Of a stretch of DNA of 64,000 bases, positions 41,848-55,289 are shown in pieces. Numbering within the stretch: position 1 is the stretch's first letter; each line of letters opens with the position of its first letter. The stretch is from Saposhnikovia divaricata (lineage: Eukaryota; Streptophyta; Magnoliopsida; Apiales; Apiaceae), in assembly GCA_036435485.1 (NCBI GenBank), contig CM071595.1, positions 4,154,001 through 4,218,000 of the forward strand, in the 5' to 3' direction. The position numbers and the translations under genes are program-made. The notes beneath the pieces were generated by a model. That model had not been told where the DNA came from. It was given only the letters and a program-made list of their open reading frames with translations, and searched no databases.

Positions 41848-44199
41848 CATGGACATTTTTACATATTTTGTTCCTACGGGATATTGGGATTAAACAAAAT
41901 TTTATTTGACACGTTTCGGACCTGAATCAGAGCTGTTATAATCGAAACTCGGTTTTTGGATAATCCTCAAAGGGGCTAGTACATGGGATATTGTTAAAAA
42001 TCGAGTCGGACCATTTTGTGGATATTTTTACATATTTTGTTCCTATGGGTTATTGGAATTCAACGAAATTTTATTTGACGCTGTTCGGACCGGAATCGGA
42101 GCTGATATGATCGAAACTCGGTTTTCGGAAAATTCTCAAAGGGGTTAGTACACGGGATATTGTCAAAAATCAAGTCGGACCATTTTGTGGATATTTTTAC
42201 CTATTTTGTTCCTATGGGTTATTGGAATTCAAAGAAATTTATTTGACGCAATTCGGACCTGAATCGGAGCTGATATAATCGGAACTCGATTTTTGGATAA
42301 TCCTCAAAGGGGCTAGTACATGGGATATTGTTAAACATCGAGTCGGACCATTTTGTGGATATTTTTACATATTTTGTTCCTATGGGTTATTGGAATGCAA
42401 CGAAATTTTATTTGAAGCAGTTCGGACCGGAATCGGAGCTGATATGATCAAAACTCGGTTTTCTGAAAATTCTCAAAGGGGTTAGTACACGGGATATTGT
42501 TAAAAATCAAATCGGACAATTTTGTGGATATTTTTATATATTTTGTTCCTATGGGTTATTAAAATTCAACAAAATTTTATTTGACGTAGTTCGAACTTGA
42601 ATTGGACTTGATATGATTGAAAATCGGTTTTCGGATAATCCTCAAAGGGGTTAGTACACAAAATATTGTTAAAAATTGGGTCGGACCATTTCATGGACAT
42701 TTTTTCATATTCTGTTCCTACGGGTTATTGGGATTAAACAAAATTTTATTTGACGCGTTTCGGACCTGAATCGGAGCTGTTATAATTGAAACTCGGTTTT
42801 TGGATAATCCTCAAAGGGGCTAGTACATGGGATATTGTTAAAAATCGAGTCGGACCATTTTGTGGATATTTTTACCTATTTTGTTCCTATGGGTTATTGG
42901 AATTCAACGAAATTTTATTTGACGCTGTTCGGACCGGAATCGGAGCTGATATGATCGAAACTCGGTTTTCGGAAAATTCTCAAAGGGGTTAGTACACGGG
43001 ATATTGTTAAAAATCAAGTCAGACCATTTTGTGGATATTTTTACATATTTTGTTCCTATGGGTTATTGGAATTCAACGAAATTTTATTTGACGCTGTTCG
43101 GACCGGAATCGGAGCTGATATGATCGAAACTCGGTTTTCGGAAAATTCTCAAAGGGGTTAGTACACGGGATATTGTTAAAAATCAAGTCGGACCATTTTG
43201 TGGATATTTTTACATATTTTGTTCCTATGGGTTATTGGAATTCAAAGAAATTTTTTTGACACAATTCGGACCTGATATAATCGAAACTCGATTTTTGGAT
43301 AATCCTCAAAAGGGCTAGTACATGGGATATTGTTAAACATCGAGTTGGACCATTTTGTGGATATTTTTACATATTTGTTTCCTATGGGTTGTTGGAATTC
43401 AACGAAATTTTATTTGAAGCAGTTCGGACCGGAATCGGAGCTGATATGATCAAAACTCGGTTTTCGGAAAATTCTCAAAGGGGTTAGTACACGGGATATT
43501 GTTAAAAATCAAGTTGGACCATTTTGTGGATATTTTTACATATTTTGTTCCTATGGGTTATTGGAATTCAACGAAATTTTATTTAACGCTGTTCGGACCG
43601 GAATCGGAACTGATATGATCGAAACTCGGTTTTCGGAAAATTCTCAAAGGGGTTAGTACACGGGATATTGTTAAAAATCAAGTCGGACCATTTTGTGGAT
43701 ATTTTTGCATATTTTGTTCCTATGGGTTATTGGAATTCAAAGAAATTTATTTGACGCAATTCGGACCTGAATCGGAGCTTATATAATCGAAACTCGATTT
43801 TTGGATAATCCTCAAAGGGGCTAGTACATGGGATATTGTTAAACATCGAGTTGGACCATTTTGTGGATATTTTTACATATTTTGTTCCTATGGGTTATTG
43901 GAATTCAACGAAATTTTATTTGACGCTGTTCGGACCGGAATCGGAGCTGATATGATCGAAACTCGGTTTTCGGAAAATTCTCAAAGGGGTTAGTACACGG
44001 GATATTGTCAAAAATCAAGTCGGACCATTTTGTGGATATTTTTATATATTTTGTTCCTATGGGTTATTAAAATTCAACAAAATTTTATTTGACGTAGTTC
44101 GAACCTGAATCGGACCTTATATGATTGAAAATCGGTTTTCGGATAATCCTCAAAGGGGTTAGTACACAAAATATTGTTAAAAATCGGGTCGGACCATTT
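41848..44199 (+). repeat. Third-order unit ABCDE + ABBC(del)D'BCBE, copy 1 (2352 bp, 14 monomers)
   Basis: A monomers at 41848, 42692 and 44200 give 844 + 1508 bp. The 1508 bp part is nine monomers minus an 11 bp deletion in its first C (near 43269: 'gacctgatataatcg' lacks the usual 'gaatcggagct'). In this copy the penultimate monomer is B, not D (about 43877-44037), so B passes directly to E. Confidence 0.9.
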
Positions 44200-46551
44200 C
44201 ATGGACATTTTTACATATTTTGTTCCTACGGGATATTGGGATTAAACAAAATTTTATTTGACACGTTTCGGACCTGAATCGGAGCTGTTATAATCGAAAC
44301 TCGGTTTTTGGATAATCCTCAAAGGGGCTAGTACATGGGATATTGTTAAAAATCGAGTCGGACCATTTTGTGGATATTTTTACATATTTTGTTCCTATGG
44401 GTTATTGGAATTCAACGAAATTTTATTTGACGCTGTTCGGACCGGAATCGGAGCTGATATGATCGAAACTCGGTTTTCGGAAAATTCTCAAAGGGGTTAG
44501 TACACGGGATATTGTCAAAAATCAAGTCGGACCATTTTGTGGATATTTTTACCTATTTTGTTCCTATGGGTTATTGGAATTCAAAGAAATTTATTTGACG
44601 CAATTCGGACCTGAATCAGAGCTGATATAATCGAAACTCGATTTTTGGATAATCCTCAAAGGGGCTAGTACATGGGATATTGTTAAACATCGAGTTGGAC
44701 CATTTTGTGGATATTTTTACATATTTTGTTCCTATGGGTTATTGGAATTCAACGAAATTTTATTTGACGCTGTTCGGACCGGAATCGGAGCTGATATGAT
44801 CGAAACTCGGTTTTCGGAAAATTCTCAAAGGGGTTAGTACACGGGATATTGTCAAAAATCAAGTCGGACCATTTTGTGGATATTTTTATATATTTTGTTC
44901 CTATGGGTTATTAAAATTCAACAAAATTTTATTTGACGTAGTTCGAACTTGAATTGGACCTGATATGATTGAAAATCGGTTTTCGGATAATCCTCAAAGG
45001 GGTTAGTACACAAAATATTGTTAAAAATTGGGTCGGACCATTTCATGGACATTTTTTCATATTCTGTTCCTACGGGTTATTGGGATTAAACAAAATTTTA
45101 TTTGACGCGTTTCGGACCTGAATCGGAGCTGTTATAATTGAAACTCGGTTTTTGGATAATCCTCAAAGGGGCTAGTACATGGGAAATTGTTAAAAATCGA
45201 GTCGGACCATTTTGTGGATATTTTTACATATTTTGTTCCTATGGGTTATTGGAATTCAACGAAATTTTATTTGACGCTGTTCGGACCGGAATCGGAGCTG
45301 ATATGATCGAAACTCGGTTTTCGGAAAATTCTCAAAGGGGTTAGTACACGGGATATTGTTAAAAATCAAGTCAGACCATTTTGTGGATATTTTTACATAT
45401 TTTGTTCCTATGGGTTATTGGAATTCAACGAAATTTTATTTGACGCTGTTCGGACCGGAATCGGAGCTGATATGATCGAAACTTTGTTTTCGGAAAATTC
45501 TCAAAGGGGTTAGTACACGGGATATTGTTAAAAATCAAGTCGGACCATTTTGTGGATATTTTTACATATTTTGTTCCTATGGGTTATTGGAATTCAAAGA
45601 AATTTATTTGACGCAATTCGGACCTGATATAATCGAAACTCGATTTTTGGATAATCCTCAAAGGGGCCAGTACATGGGATATTGTTAAACATCGAGTTGG
45701 ACCATTTTGTGGATATTTTTACATATTTTGTTCCTATGGGTTATTGGAATTCAACGAAATTTTATTTGAAGCAGTTCGGACCGGAATCGGAGCTGATATG
45801 ATCAAAACTCGGTTTTCGGAAAATTCTCAAAGGGGTTAGTACACGGGATATTGTTAAAAATCAAGTTGGACCATTTTGTGGATATTTTTACATATTTTGT
45901 TCCTATGGGTTATTGGAATTCAACGAAATTTTATTTGACGCTGTTCGGACCGGAATCGGAGCTGATATGATCGAAACTCGGTTTTCGGAAAATTCTCAAA
46001 GGGGTTAGTACACGGGATATTGTTAAAAATCAAGTCGGACCATTTTGTGGATATTTTTGCATATTTTGTTCCTATGGGTTATTGGAATTCAAAGAAATTT
46101 ATTTGACGCAATTCGGACCTGAATCGGAGCCGATATAATCGAAACTCGATTTTTGGATAATCCTCAAAGGGGCTAGTACATGGGATATTGTTAAACATCG
46201 AGTTGGACCATTTTGTGGATATTTTTACATATTTTGTTCCTATGGGTTATTGGAATTCAACGAAATTTTATTTGAAGCAGTTCGGACCGGAATCGGAGCT
46301 GATATGATCAAAACTCGGTTTTCGGAAAATTCTCAAAGGGGTTAGTACACGGGATATTGTTAAAAATCAAATCGGACCATTTTGTGGATATTTTTATATA
46401 TTTTGTTCCTATGGGTTATTAAAATTCAACAAAATTTTATTTTACGTAGTTCGAACCTGAATCGGACCTGATATGATTGAAAATCGATTTTCGGATAATC
46501 CTCAAAGGGGTTAGTACACAAAATATTGTTAAAAATTGGGTCAGACCATTT
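44200..46551 (+). repeat. Third-order unit ABCBE + ABBC(del)D'BCDE, copy 2 (2352 bp)
   Basis: A monomers at 44200, 45044 and 46552. It carries the same 11 bp deletion, at 45621, exactly 2352 bp from the first. The pentamer has B in the D position (about 44712-44880), matching the B-to-E join at the end of the previous unit. The final E has 'attttacgtag' (about 46440), shared with the next unit. Confidence 0.9.
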
Positions 46552-48903
46552 CATGGACATTTTTACATATTTTGTTCCTACGGGATATTGGGATTAAAAA
46601 AAATTTTATTTAACGCGTTTCGGACCTGAATCGGAGCTGTTATAATCGAAACTCGGTTTTTGGATAATCCTCAAAGGGGCTAGTACATGGGATATTGTTA
46701 AAAATCGAGTCGGACCATTTTGTGGATATTTTTACATATTTTGTTCCTATGGGTTATTGGAATTCAACGAAATTTTATTTGACGCTGTTCGGACCGGAAT
46801 CGGAGCTGATATGATCGAAACTCGGTATTCGGAAAATTCTCAAAGGGGTTAGTACACGGGATATTGTCAAAAATCAAGTCGGACCATTTTGTGGATATTT
46901 TTACATATTTTGTTCCTATGGGTTATTGGAATTCAAAGAAATTTATTTGACGCAATTCGGACCTGAATCGGAGCTGATATAATCGAAACTCGATTTTTGG
47001 ATAATCCTCAAAGGGGCTATTACATGGGATATTGTTAAACATCGAGTCGGACCATTTTGTGGATATTTTTACATATTTTGTTCCTATGGGTTATTGGAAT
47101 TCAACGAAATTTTATTTGAAGCAGTTCGGACCGGAATCGGAGCTGATATGATCAAAACTCGGTTTTCGGAAAATTCTCAAAGGGGTTAGTACACGGGATA
47201 TTGTTAAAAATCAAATCGGACCATTTTGTGGATATTTTTATATATTTTGTTCCTATGGGTTATTAAAATTCAACAAAATTTTATTTGACGTAGTTCGAAC
47301 CTGAATCGGACCTGATATGATTGAAAATCGGTTTTCGGATAATCCTCAAAGGGTTTAGTACACAAAATATTGCTAAAAATCGGGTCGGACCATTTCATGG
47401 ACATTTTTACATATTTTGTTCCTACGGGATATTGGGATTAAACAAAATTTTATTTGACGCGTTTCGGACCTGAATCGGAGCTGTTATAATGGAAACTCGG
47501 TTTTTGGATAATCCTCAAAGGGGCTAGTACATGGGATATTGTTAAAAATCGAGTCGGACCATTTTGTGGATATTTTTACATATTTTGTTCCTATGGGTTA
47601 TTGGAATTCAACGAAATTTTATTTGACGCTGTTCGGACCGGAATCGGAGCTGATATGATCGAAACTCGGTTTTCGGAAAATTCTCAAAGGGGTTAGTACA
47701 CGGGATATTGTCAAAAATCAAGTCCGACCATTTTGTGGATATTGTTACATATTTTGTTCCTATGGGTTATTGGAATTCAAAGAAATTTTATTTGACGCTG
47801 TTCGGACCGGAATCGGAGCTGATATGATCGAAACTCGGTTTTCGGAAAATTCTCAAAGGGGTTAGTACACGGGATATTGTTAAAAATCAAGTCGGACCAT
47901 TTTGTGGATATTTTTACATATTTTGTTCCTATGGGTTATTGGAATTCAAAGAAATTTATTTGACGCAATTCGGACCTGATATAATCGAAACTCGATTTTT
48001 GGATAATCCTCAAAGGGGCCAGTACATGGGATATTGTTAAACATCGAGTTGGACCATTTTGTGGATATTTTTACATATTTTGTTCCTATGGGTTATTGGA
48101 ATTCAACGAAATTTTATTTGAAGCAGTTCGGACCGGAATCGGAGCTGATATGATCAAAACTCGGTTTTCGGAAAATTCTCAAAGGGGTTAGTACACGGGA
48201 TATTGTTAAAAATCAAGTTGGACCATTTTGTGGATATTTTTACATATTTTGTTCCTATGGGTTATTGGAATTCAACGAAATTTTATTTGACGCTGTTCGG
48301 ACCGGAATCGGAGCTGATATGATCGAAACTCGGTTTTCGAAAAATTCTAAAAGGGGTTAGTACACGGGATATTGTTAAAAATCAAGTCGGACCATTTTGT
48401 GGATATTTTTGCATATTTTGTTCCTATGGGTTATTGGAATTCAAAGAAATTTATTTGACGCAATTCGGACCTGAATCGGAGCTGATATAATCGAAACTCG
48501 ATTTTTGGATAATCCTCAAAGGGGCTAGTACATGGGATATTGTTAAACATCGAGTTGGACCATTTTGTGGATATTTTTACATATTTTGTTCCTATGGGTT
48601 ATTGGAATTCAACGAAATTTTATTTGAAGCAGTTCGGACCGGAATCGGAGCTGATATGATCAAAACTCGGTTTTCGGAAAATTCTCAAAGGGGTTAGTAC
48701 ACGGGATATTGTTAAAAATCAAATCGGACCATTTTGTGGATATTTTTATATATTTTGTTCCTATGGGTTATTAAAATTCAACAAAATTTTATTTTACGTA
48801 GTTCGAACCTGAATCGGACCTGATATGATTGAAAATCGATTTTCGGATAATCCTCAAAGGGGTTAGTACACAAAATATTGTTAAAAATTGGGTCAGACCA
48901 TTT
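46552..48903 (+). repeat. Third-order unit ABCDE + ABBC(del)D'BCDE, copy 3 (2352 bp)
   Basis: A monomers at 46552, 47396 and 48904. The third copy of the 11 bp deletion is at 47973. 'ctcggtattc' at 46821 is repeated at 49173, and 'ttaacgcg' in A occurs at about 46611 and 48963. The 45044-47395 and 47396-49747 segments are therefore near-identical tandem copies. Confidence 0.91.
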
Positions 48904-51435
48904 CATGGACATTTTTACATATTTTGTTCCTACGGGATATTGGGATTAAAAAAAATTTTATTTAACGCGTTTCGGACCTGAATCGGAGCTGTTATAATCG
49001 AAACTCGGTTTTTGGATAATCCTCAAAGGGGCTAGTACATGGGATATTGTTAAAAATCGAGTCGGACCATTTTGTGGATATTTTTACATATTTTGTTCCT
49101 ATGGGTTATTGGAATTCAACGAAATTTTATTTGACGCTGTTCGGACCGGAATCGGAGCTGATATGATCGAAACTCGGTATTCGGAAAATTCTCAAAGGGG
49201 TTAGTACACGGGATATTGTCAAAAATCAAGTCGGACCATTTTGTGGATATTTTTACATATTTTGTTCCTATGGGTTATTGGAATTCAAAGAAATTTATTT
49301 GACGCAATTCGGACCTGAATCGGAGCTGATATAATCGAAACTCGATTTTTGGATAATCCTCAAAGGGGCTATTACATGGGATATTGTTAAACATCGAGTC
49401 GGACCATTTTGTGGATATTTTTACATATTTTGTTCCTATGGGTTATTGGAATTCAACGAAATTTTATTTGAAGCAGTTCGGACCGGAATCGGAGCTGATA
49501 TGATCAAAACTCGGTTTTCGGAAAATTCTCAAAGGGGTTAGTACACGGGATATTGTTAAAAATCAAATCGGACCATTTTGTGGATATTTTTATATATTTT
49601 GTTCCTATGGGTTATTAAAATTCAACAAAATTTTATTTGACGTAGTTCGAACCTGAATCGGACCTGATATGATTGAAAATCGGTTTTCGGATAATCCTCA
49701 AAGGGTTTAGTACACAAAATATTGCTAAAAATCGGGTCGGACCATTTCATGGACATTTTTACATATTTTGTTCCTACGGGATATTGGGATTAAACAAAAT
49801 TTTATTTGACGCGTTTCGGACCTGAATCGGAGCTGTTATAATGGAAACTCGGTTTTTGGATAATCCTCAAAGGGGCTAGTACATGGGATATTGTTAAAAA
49901 TCGAGTCGGTCCATTTTGTGGATATTTTTAAATATTTTGTTCCTATGGGTTATTGGAATTCAACGAAATTTTATTTGACGCTGTTCGGACCGGAATCGGA
50001 GCTGATATGATCGAAACTCGGTTTTCGGAAAATTCTCAAAAGGGTTAGTACACGGGATATTGTCAAAAATCAAGTCGGACCATTTTGTGGATATTTTTAC
50101 ATATTTTGTTCCTATGGGTTATTGGAATTCAAAGAAATTTATTTGACGCAATTCGGACCTGAATCGGAGCTGATATAATCGAAACTCGATTTTTGGATAA
50201 TCCTCAAAGGGGCTAGTACATGGGATATTGTTAAACATCGAGTCGGACCATTTTGTGGATATTTTCACATATTTTGTTCCTATGGGTTATTGGAATTCAA
50301 CGAAATTTTATTTGAAGCAGTTCGGACCGGAATCGGAGCTGATATGATCAAAACTCGGTTTTCGGAAAATTCTCAAAGGGGTTAGTACACGGGATATTGT
50401 TAAAAATCAAATCGGACCATTTTGTGGATATTTTTATATATTTTGTTCCTATGGGTTATTAAAATTCAACAAAATTTTATTTGACGTAGTTCGAACCTGA
50501 ATCGGACCTGATATGATTGAAAATCGGTTTTCGGATAATCCTCAAAGGGTTTAGTACACAAAATATTGCTAAAAATCGGGTCGGACCATTTCATGGACAT
50601 TTTTACATATTTTGTTCCTACGGGATATTGGGATTAAACAAAATTTTATTTGACGCGTTTCGGACCTGAATCGGAGCTGTTATAATGGAAACTCGGTTTT
50701 TGGATAATCCTCAAAGGGGCTAGTACATGGGATATTGTTAAAAATCGAGTCGGACCATTTTGTGGATATTTTTACATATTTTGTTCCTATGGGTTATTGG
50801 AATTCAACGAAATTTTATTTGACGCTGTTCGGACCGGAATCGGAGCTGATATGATCGAAACTCGGTTTTCGGAAAATTCTCAAAGGGGTTAGTACACGGG
50901 ATATTGTCAAAAATCAAGTCCGACCATTTTGTGGATATTGTTACATATTTTGTTCCTATGGGTTATTGGAATTCAAAGAAATTTATTTGACGCAATTCGG
51001 ACCTGAATCGGAGCTGATATATTCGAAACTCGATTTTTGGATAATCCTCAAAGGGGCTAGTACATGGGATATTGTTAAACATCGAGTCGGACCATTTTGT
51101 GGATATTTTTACATATTTTGTTCCTATGGGTTATTGGAATTCAACGAAATTTTATTTGAAGCAGTTCGGACCGGAATCGGAGCTGATATGATCAAAACTC
51201 GGTTTTCCGAAAATTCTCAAAGGGGTTAGTACACGGGATATTGTTAAAAATCAAATCGGACCATTTTGTGGATATTTTTATATATTTTGTTCCTATGGGT
51301 TATTAAAATTCAACAAAATTTTATTTGACGTAGTTGGAACTTGAATCGGACCTGATATGATTGAAAATCGGTTTTCGGATAATCCTCAAAGGGGTTAGTA
51401 CACAAAATATTGTTAAAAATTGGGTTGGACCATTT
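48904..51435 (+). repeat. Three consecutive ABCDE pentamers (844 bp each)
   Basis: A monomers at 48904, 49748, 50592 and 51436 are all 844 bp apart, the only place where three plain pentamers follow each other. Shared variants link the last two: 'gtt ataatggaaac' in A, and in E 'aaagggtttagtac' with 'attgctaaaaatcggg'. These variants persist through the trimer-rich domain to the right, marking the source of that domain. Confidence 0.91.
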
Positions 51436-51941
51436 CATGGACATTTTTACATATTTTGTTCCTACGGGTTATTGGGATTAAACAAAATTTTATTTGACGC
51501 GTTTCGGACCTGAATCGGAGCTGTTATAATCGAAACTCGGTTTTTGGATAATCCTCAAAGGGGCTAGTACATGGGATATTTTTAAACATCGAGTCGGACC
51601 ATTTTGTGGATATTTTTACATATTTTGTTCCTATGGATTATTGGAATTCAGCGAAATTTTATTTGAAGCAGTTCGGACCGGAATCGGAGCTGATATGATC
51701 AAACTCGGTTTTCGGAAAATTCTCAAAGGGGTTAGTACACGGGATATTGTTAAAAATCAAATCGGACCATTTTGTGGATATTTTTATATATTTTGTTCCT
51801 ATGGGTTATTAAAATTCAACAAAATTTTATTTGACGTAGTTGGAACTTGAATCGGACCTGATATGATTGAAAATCGGTTTTTGGATAATCCTCAAAGGGG
51901 TTAGTACACAAAATATTGTTAAAAATTGGGTCGGACCATTT
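51436..51941 (+). repeat. Trimer (A/C)-D-E (506 bp)
   Basis: First of the three-monomer units that dominate 51.4-59.5 kb. The A monomer ends 'ttaaacatcgagtcgga', which is the right end of C. The unit is therefore explained by exchange between A and C of an ABCDE pentamer, which removes two monomers' worth of DNA. The D here has 'gatcaaactcgg' (one A lost, near 51699), which accounts for 506 rather than 507 bp. Confidence 0.9.
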
Positions 51942-53615
51942 CATGGACATTTTTACATATTTTGTTCCTACGGGTTATTGGGATTAAACAAAATTTTATT
52001 TGACGCGTTTCGGACCTGAATCGGAGCTGTTATAATCGAAACTCGGTTTTTGGATAATCCTCAAAGGGGCTAGTACATGGGATATTGTTAAACATCGAGT
52101 CGGACCATTTTGTGGATATTTTTACATATTTTGTTCCTATGGATTATTGGAATTCAGCGAAATTTTATTTGAAGCAGTTCGGACTGGAATCGGAGCTGAT
52201 ATGATCAAAACTCGGTTTTCGGAAAATTCTCAAAGGGGTTAGTACACGGGATATTGTTAAAAATCAAATCGGGCCATTTTGTGGATATTTTTATATATTT
52301 TGTTCCTATGGGTTATTAAAATTCAACAAAATTTTATTTGACGTAGTTCGAACTTGAATCGGACCTGATATGATTGAAAATCGGTTTTCGGATAATCCTC
52401 AAAGGGGTTAGTACACAAAATATTGTTAAAAATTGGGTCGGACCATTTCATGGACATTTTTACATATTTTGTTCCTACGGGTTATTGGGATCAAACAAAA
52501 TTTTATTTGACGCGTTTCGGACCTAAATCGGAGCTGATATAATCGAAACTCGATTTTTGGATAATCCTCAAAGGGGCTAGTACATGGGATATTGTTAAAC
52601 ATCGAGTCGGACCATTTTGTGGATATTTTTACATATTTTGTTCCTATGGGTTATTGGAATTCAACGAAATTTTATTTGAAGCAGTTCGGACCGGAATCGG
52701 AGCTGATATGATCAAAACTCGGTTTTCGGAAAATTCTCAAAGGGGTTAGTACACGGGATATTGTTAAAAATCAAATCGGACCATTTTGTGGATATTTTTA
52801 TATATTTTGTTCCTATGGGTTATTAAAATTCAACAAAATTTTATTTGACGTAGTTCGAACCTGAATCGGACCTGATATGATTGAAAATCGGTTTTCGGAT
52901 AATCCTCAAAGGGTTTAGTACACAAAATATTGTTAAAAATCGGGTCGGACCATTTCATGGACATTTTTACATATTTTGTTCCTACTGGATATTGGGATTA
53001 AACAAAATTTTATTTGACGCGTTTCGGACCTGAATCGGAGCTGTTATAATGGAAACTCGGTTTTTGGATAATCCTCAAAGGGATGGGATATTGTTAAAAA
53101 TCGAGTCGGACCATTTTGTGGATATTTTTACATATTTTGTTCCTATGGGTTATTGGAATTCAACGAAATTTTATTTGACGCTATTCGGACCGGAATCGGA
53201 GCTGATATGATCGAAACTCGGTTTTTGGAAAATTCTCAAAGGACACGGGATATTGTCAAAAATCAAGTCGGACCATTTTGTGGATATTTTTACATATTTT
53301 GTTCCTATGGGTTATTGGAATTCAAAGAAATTTATTTGACGCAATTCGGACCTGAATCGGAGCTGATATAATCGAAACTCGATTTTGGGATAATCCTCAA
53401 AGGGACTAGTACACGGGATATTGTTAAAAATCAAATCGGACCATTTTGTGGATATTTTTATATATTTTGTTCCTATGGGTTATTAAAATTCAACAAAATT
53501 TTATTTGACGTAGTTGGAACTTGAATCGGACCTGATATGATTGAAAATCGGTTTTCGGATAATCCTCAAAGGGGTTAGTACACAAAATATTGTTAAAAAT
53601 TGGGTCGGACCATTT
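51942..53615 (+). repeat. 1674 bp unit ADE-ADE-AB(C/D)E, copy 1 (10 monomers)
   Basis: A monomers at 51942, 52449 and 52956, then 53616 (507, 507 and 660 bp). The 660 bp tetramer is four monomers minus 15 bp: 8 bp are lost in A at about 53081 ('aaagggatggg') and 7 bp in B at about 53241 ('aaaggacacggg'). Its C monomer switches to D near 53385-53415 ('ttttgggataatcctc' then 'actagtacacggg'). Confidence 0.91.
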
Positions 53616-55289
53616 CATGGACATTTTTACATATTTTGTTCCTACGGGTTATTGGGATTAAACAAAATTTTATTTGACGCGTTTCGGACCTGAATCGGAG
53701 CTGTTATAATCGAAACTCGGTTTTTGGATAATCCTCAAAGGGGCTAGTACATGGGATATTGTTAAACATCGAGTCGGACCATTTTGTGGATATTTTTACA
53801 TATTTTGTTCCTATGGATTATTGGAATTCAGCGAAATTTTATTTGAAGCAGTTCGGACCGGAATCGGAGCTGATATGATCAAAACTCGGTTTTCGGAAAA
53901 TTCTCAAAGGGGTTAGTACACGGGATATTGTTAAAAATCAAATCGGGCCATTTTGTGGATATTTTTATATATTTTGTTCCTATGGGTTATTAAAATTCAA
54001 CAAAATTTTATTTGACGTAGTTCGAACTTGAATCAGACCTGATATGATTGAAAATCGGTTTTCGGATAATCCTCAAAGGGGTTAGTACACAAAATATTGT
54101 TAAAAATTGGGTCGGACCATTTCATGGACATTTTTACATATTTTGTTCCTACGGGTTATTGGGATCAAACAAAATTTTATTTGACGCGTTTCGGACCTAA
54201 ATCGGAGCTGATATAATCGAAACTCGATTTTTGGATAATCCTCAAAGGGGCTAGTACATGGGATATTGTTAAACATCGAGTCGGACCATTTTGTGGATAT
54301 TTTTACATATTTTGTTCCTATGGGTTATTGGAATTCAACGAAATTTTATTTGAAGCAGTTCGGACCGGAATCGGAGCTGATATGATCAAAACTCGGTTTT
54401 CGGAAAATTCTCAAAGGGGTTAGTACACGGGATATTGTTAAAAATAAAATCGGACCATTTTGTGGATATTTTTATATATTTTGTTCCTATGGGTTATTAA
54501 AATTCAACAAAATTTTATTTGACGTAGTTCGAACCTGAATCGGACCTGATATGATTGAAAATCGGTTTTCGGATAATCCTCAAAGGGTTTAGTACACAAA
54601 ATATTGTTAAAAATCGGGTCGGACCATTTCATGGACATTTTTACATATTTTGTTCCTACTGGATATTGGGATTAAACAAAATTTTATTTGACGCGTTTCG
54701 GACCTGAATCGGAGCTGTTATAATGGAAACTCGGTTTTTGGATAATCCTCAAAGGGATGGGATATTGTTAAAAATCGAGTCGGACCATTTTGTGGATATT
54801 TTTACATATTTTGTTCCTATGGGTTATTGGAATTCAACGAAATTTTATTTGACGCTATTCGGACCGGAATCGGAGCTGATATGATCGAAACTCGGTTTTT
54901 GGAAAATTCTCAAAGGACACGGGATATTGTCAAAAATCAAGTCGGACCATTTTGTGGATATTTTTACATATTTTGTTCCTATGGGTTATTGGAATTCAAA
55001 GAAATTTATTTGACGCAATTCGGACCTGAATCGGAGCTGATATAATCGAAACTCGATTTTGGGATAATCCTCAAAGGGACTAGTACACGGGATATTGTTA
55101 AAAATCAAATCGGACCATTTTGTGGATATTTTTATATATTTTGTTCCTATGGGTTATTAAAATTCAACAAAATTTTATTTGACGTAGTTCGAACCTGAAT
55201 CGGACCTGATATGATTGAAAATCGGTTTTCGGATAATCCTCAAAGGGTTTAGTACACAAAATATTGTTAAAAATCGGGTCGGACCATTT
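53616..55289 (+). repeat. 1674 bp unit ADE-ADE-AB(C/D)E, copy 2 (10 monomers)
   Basis: A monomers at 53616, 54123, 54630 and 55290 (507, 507 and 660 bp), the same order as the preceding unit. It contains the same 8 bp deletion (about 54754) and 7 bp deletion (about 54915), and the same 'cctactggat' variant at about 54655 (52981 in copy 1). It is a recent tandem duplicate with very few private changes. Confidence 0.92.
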
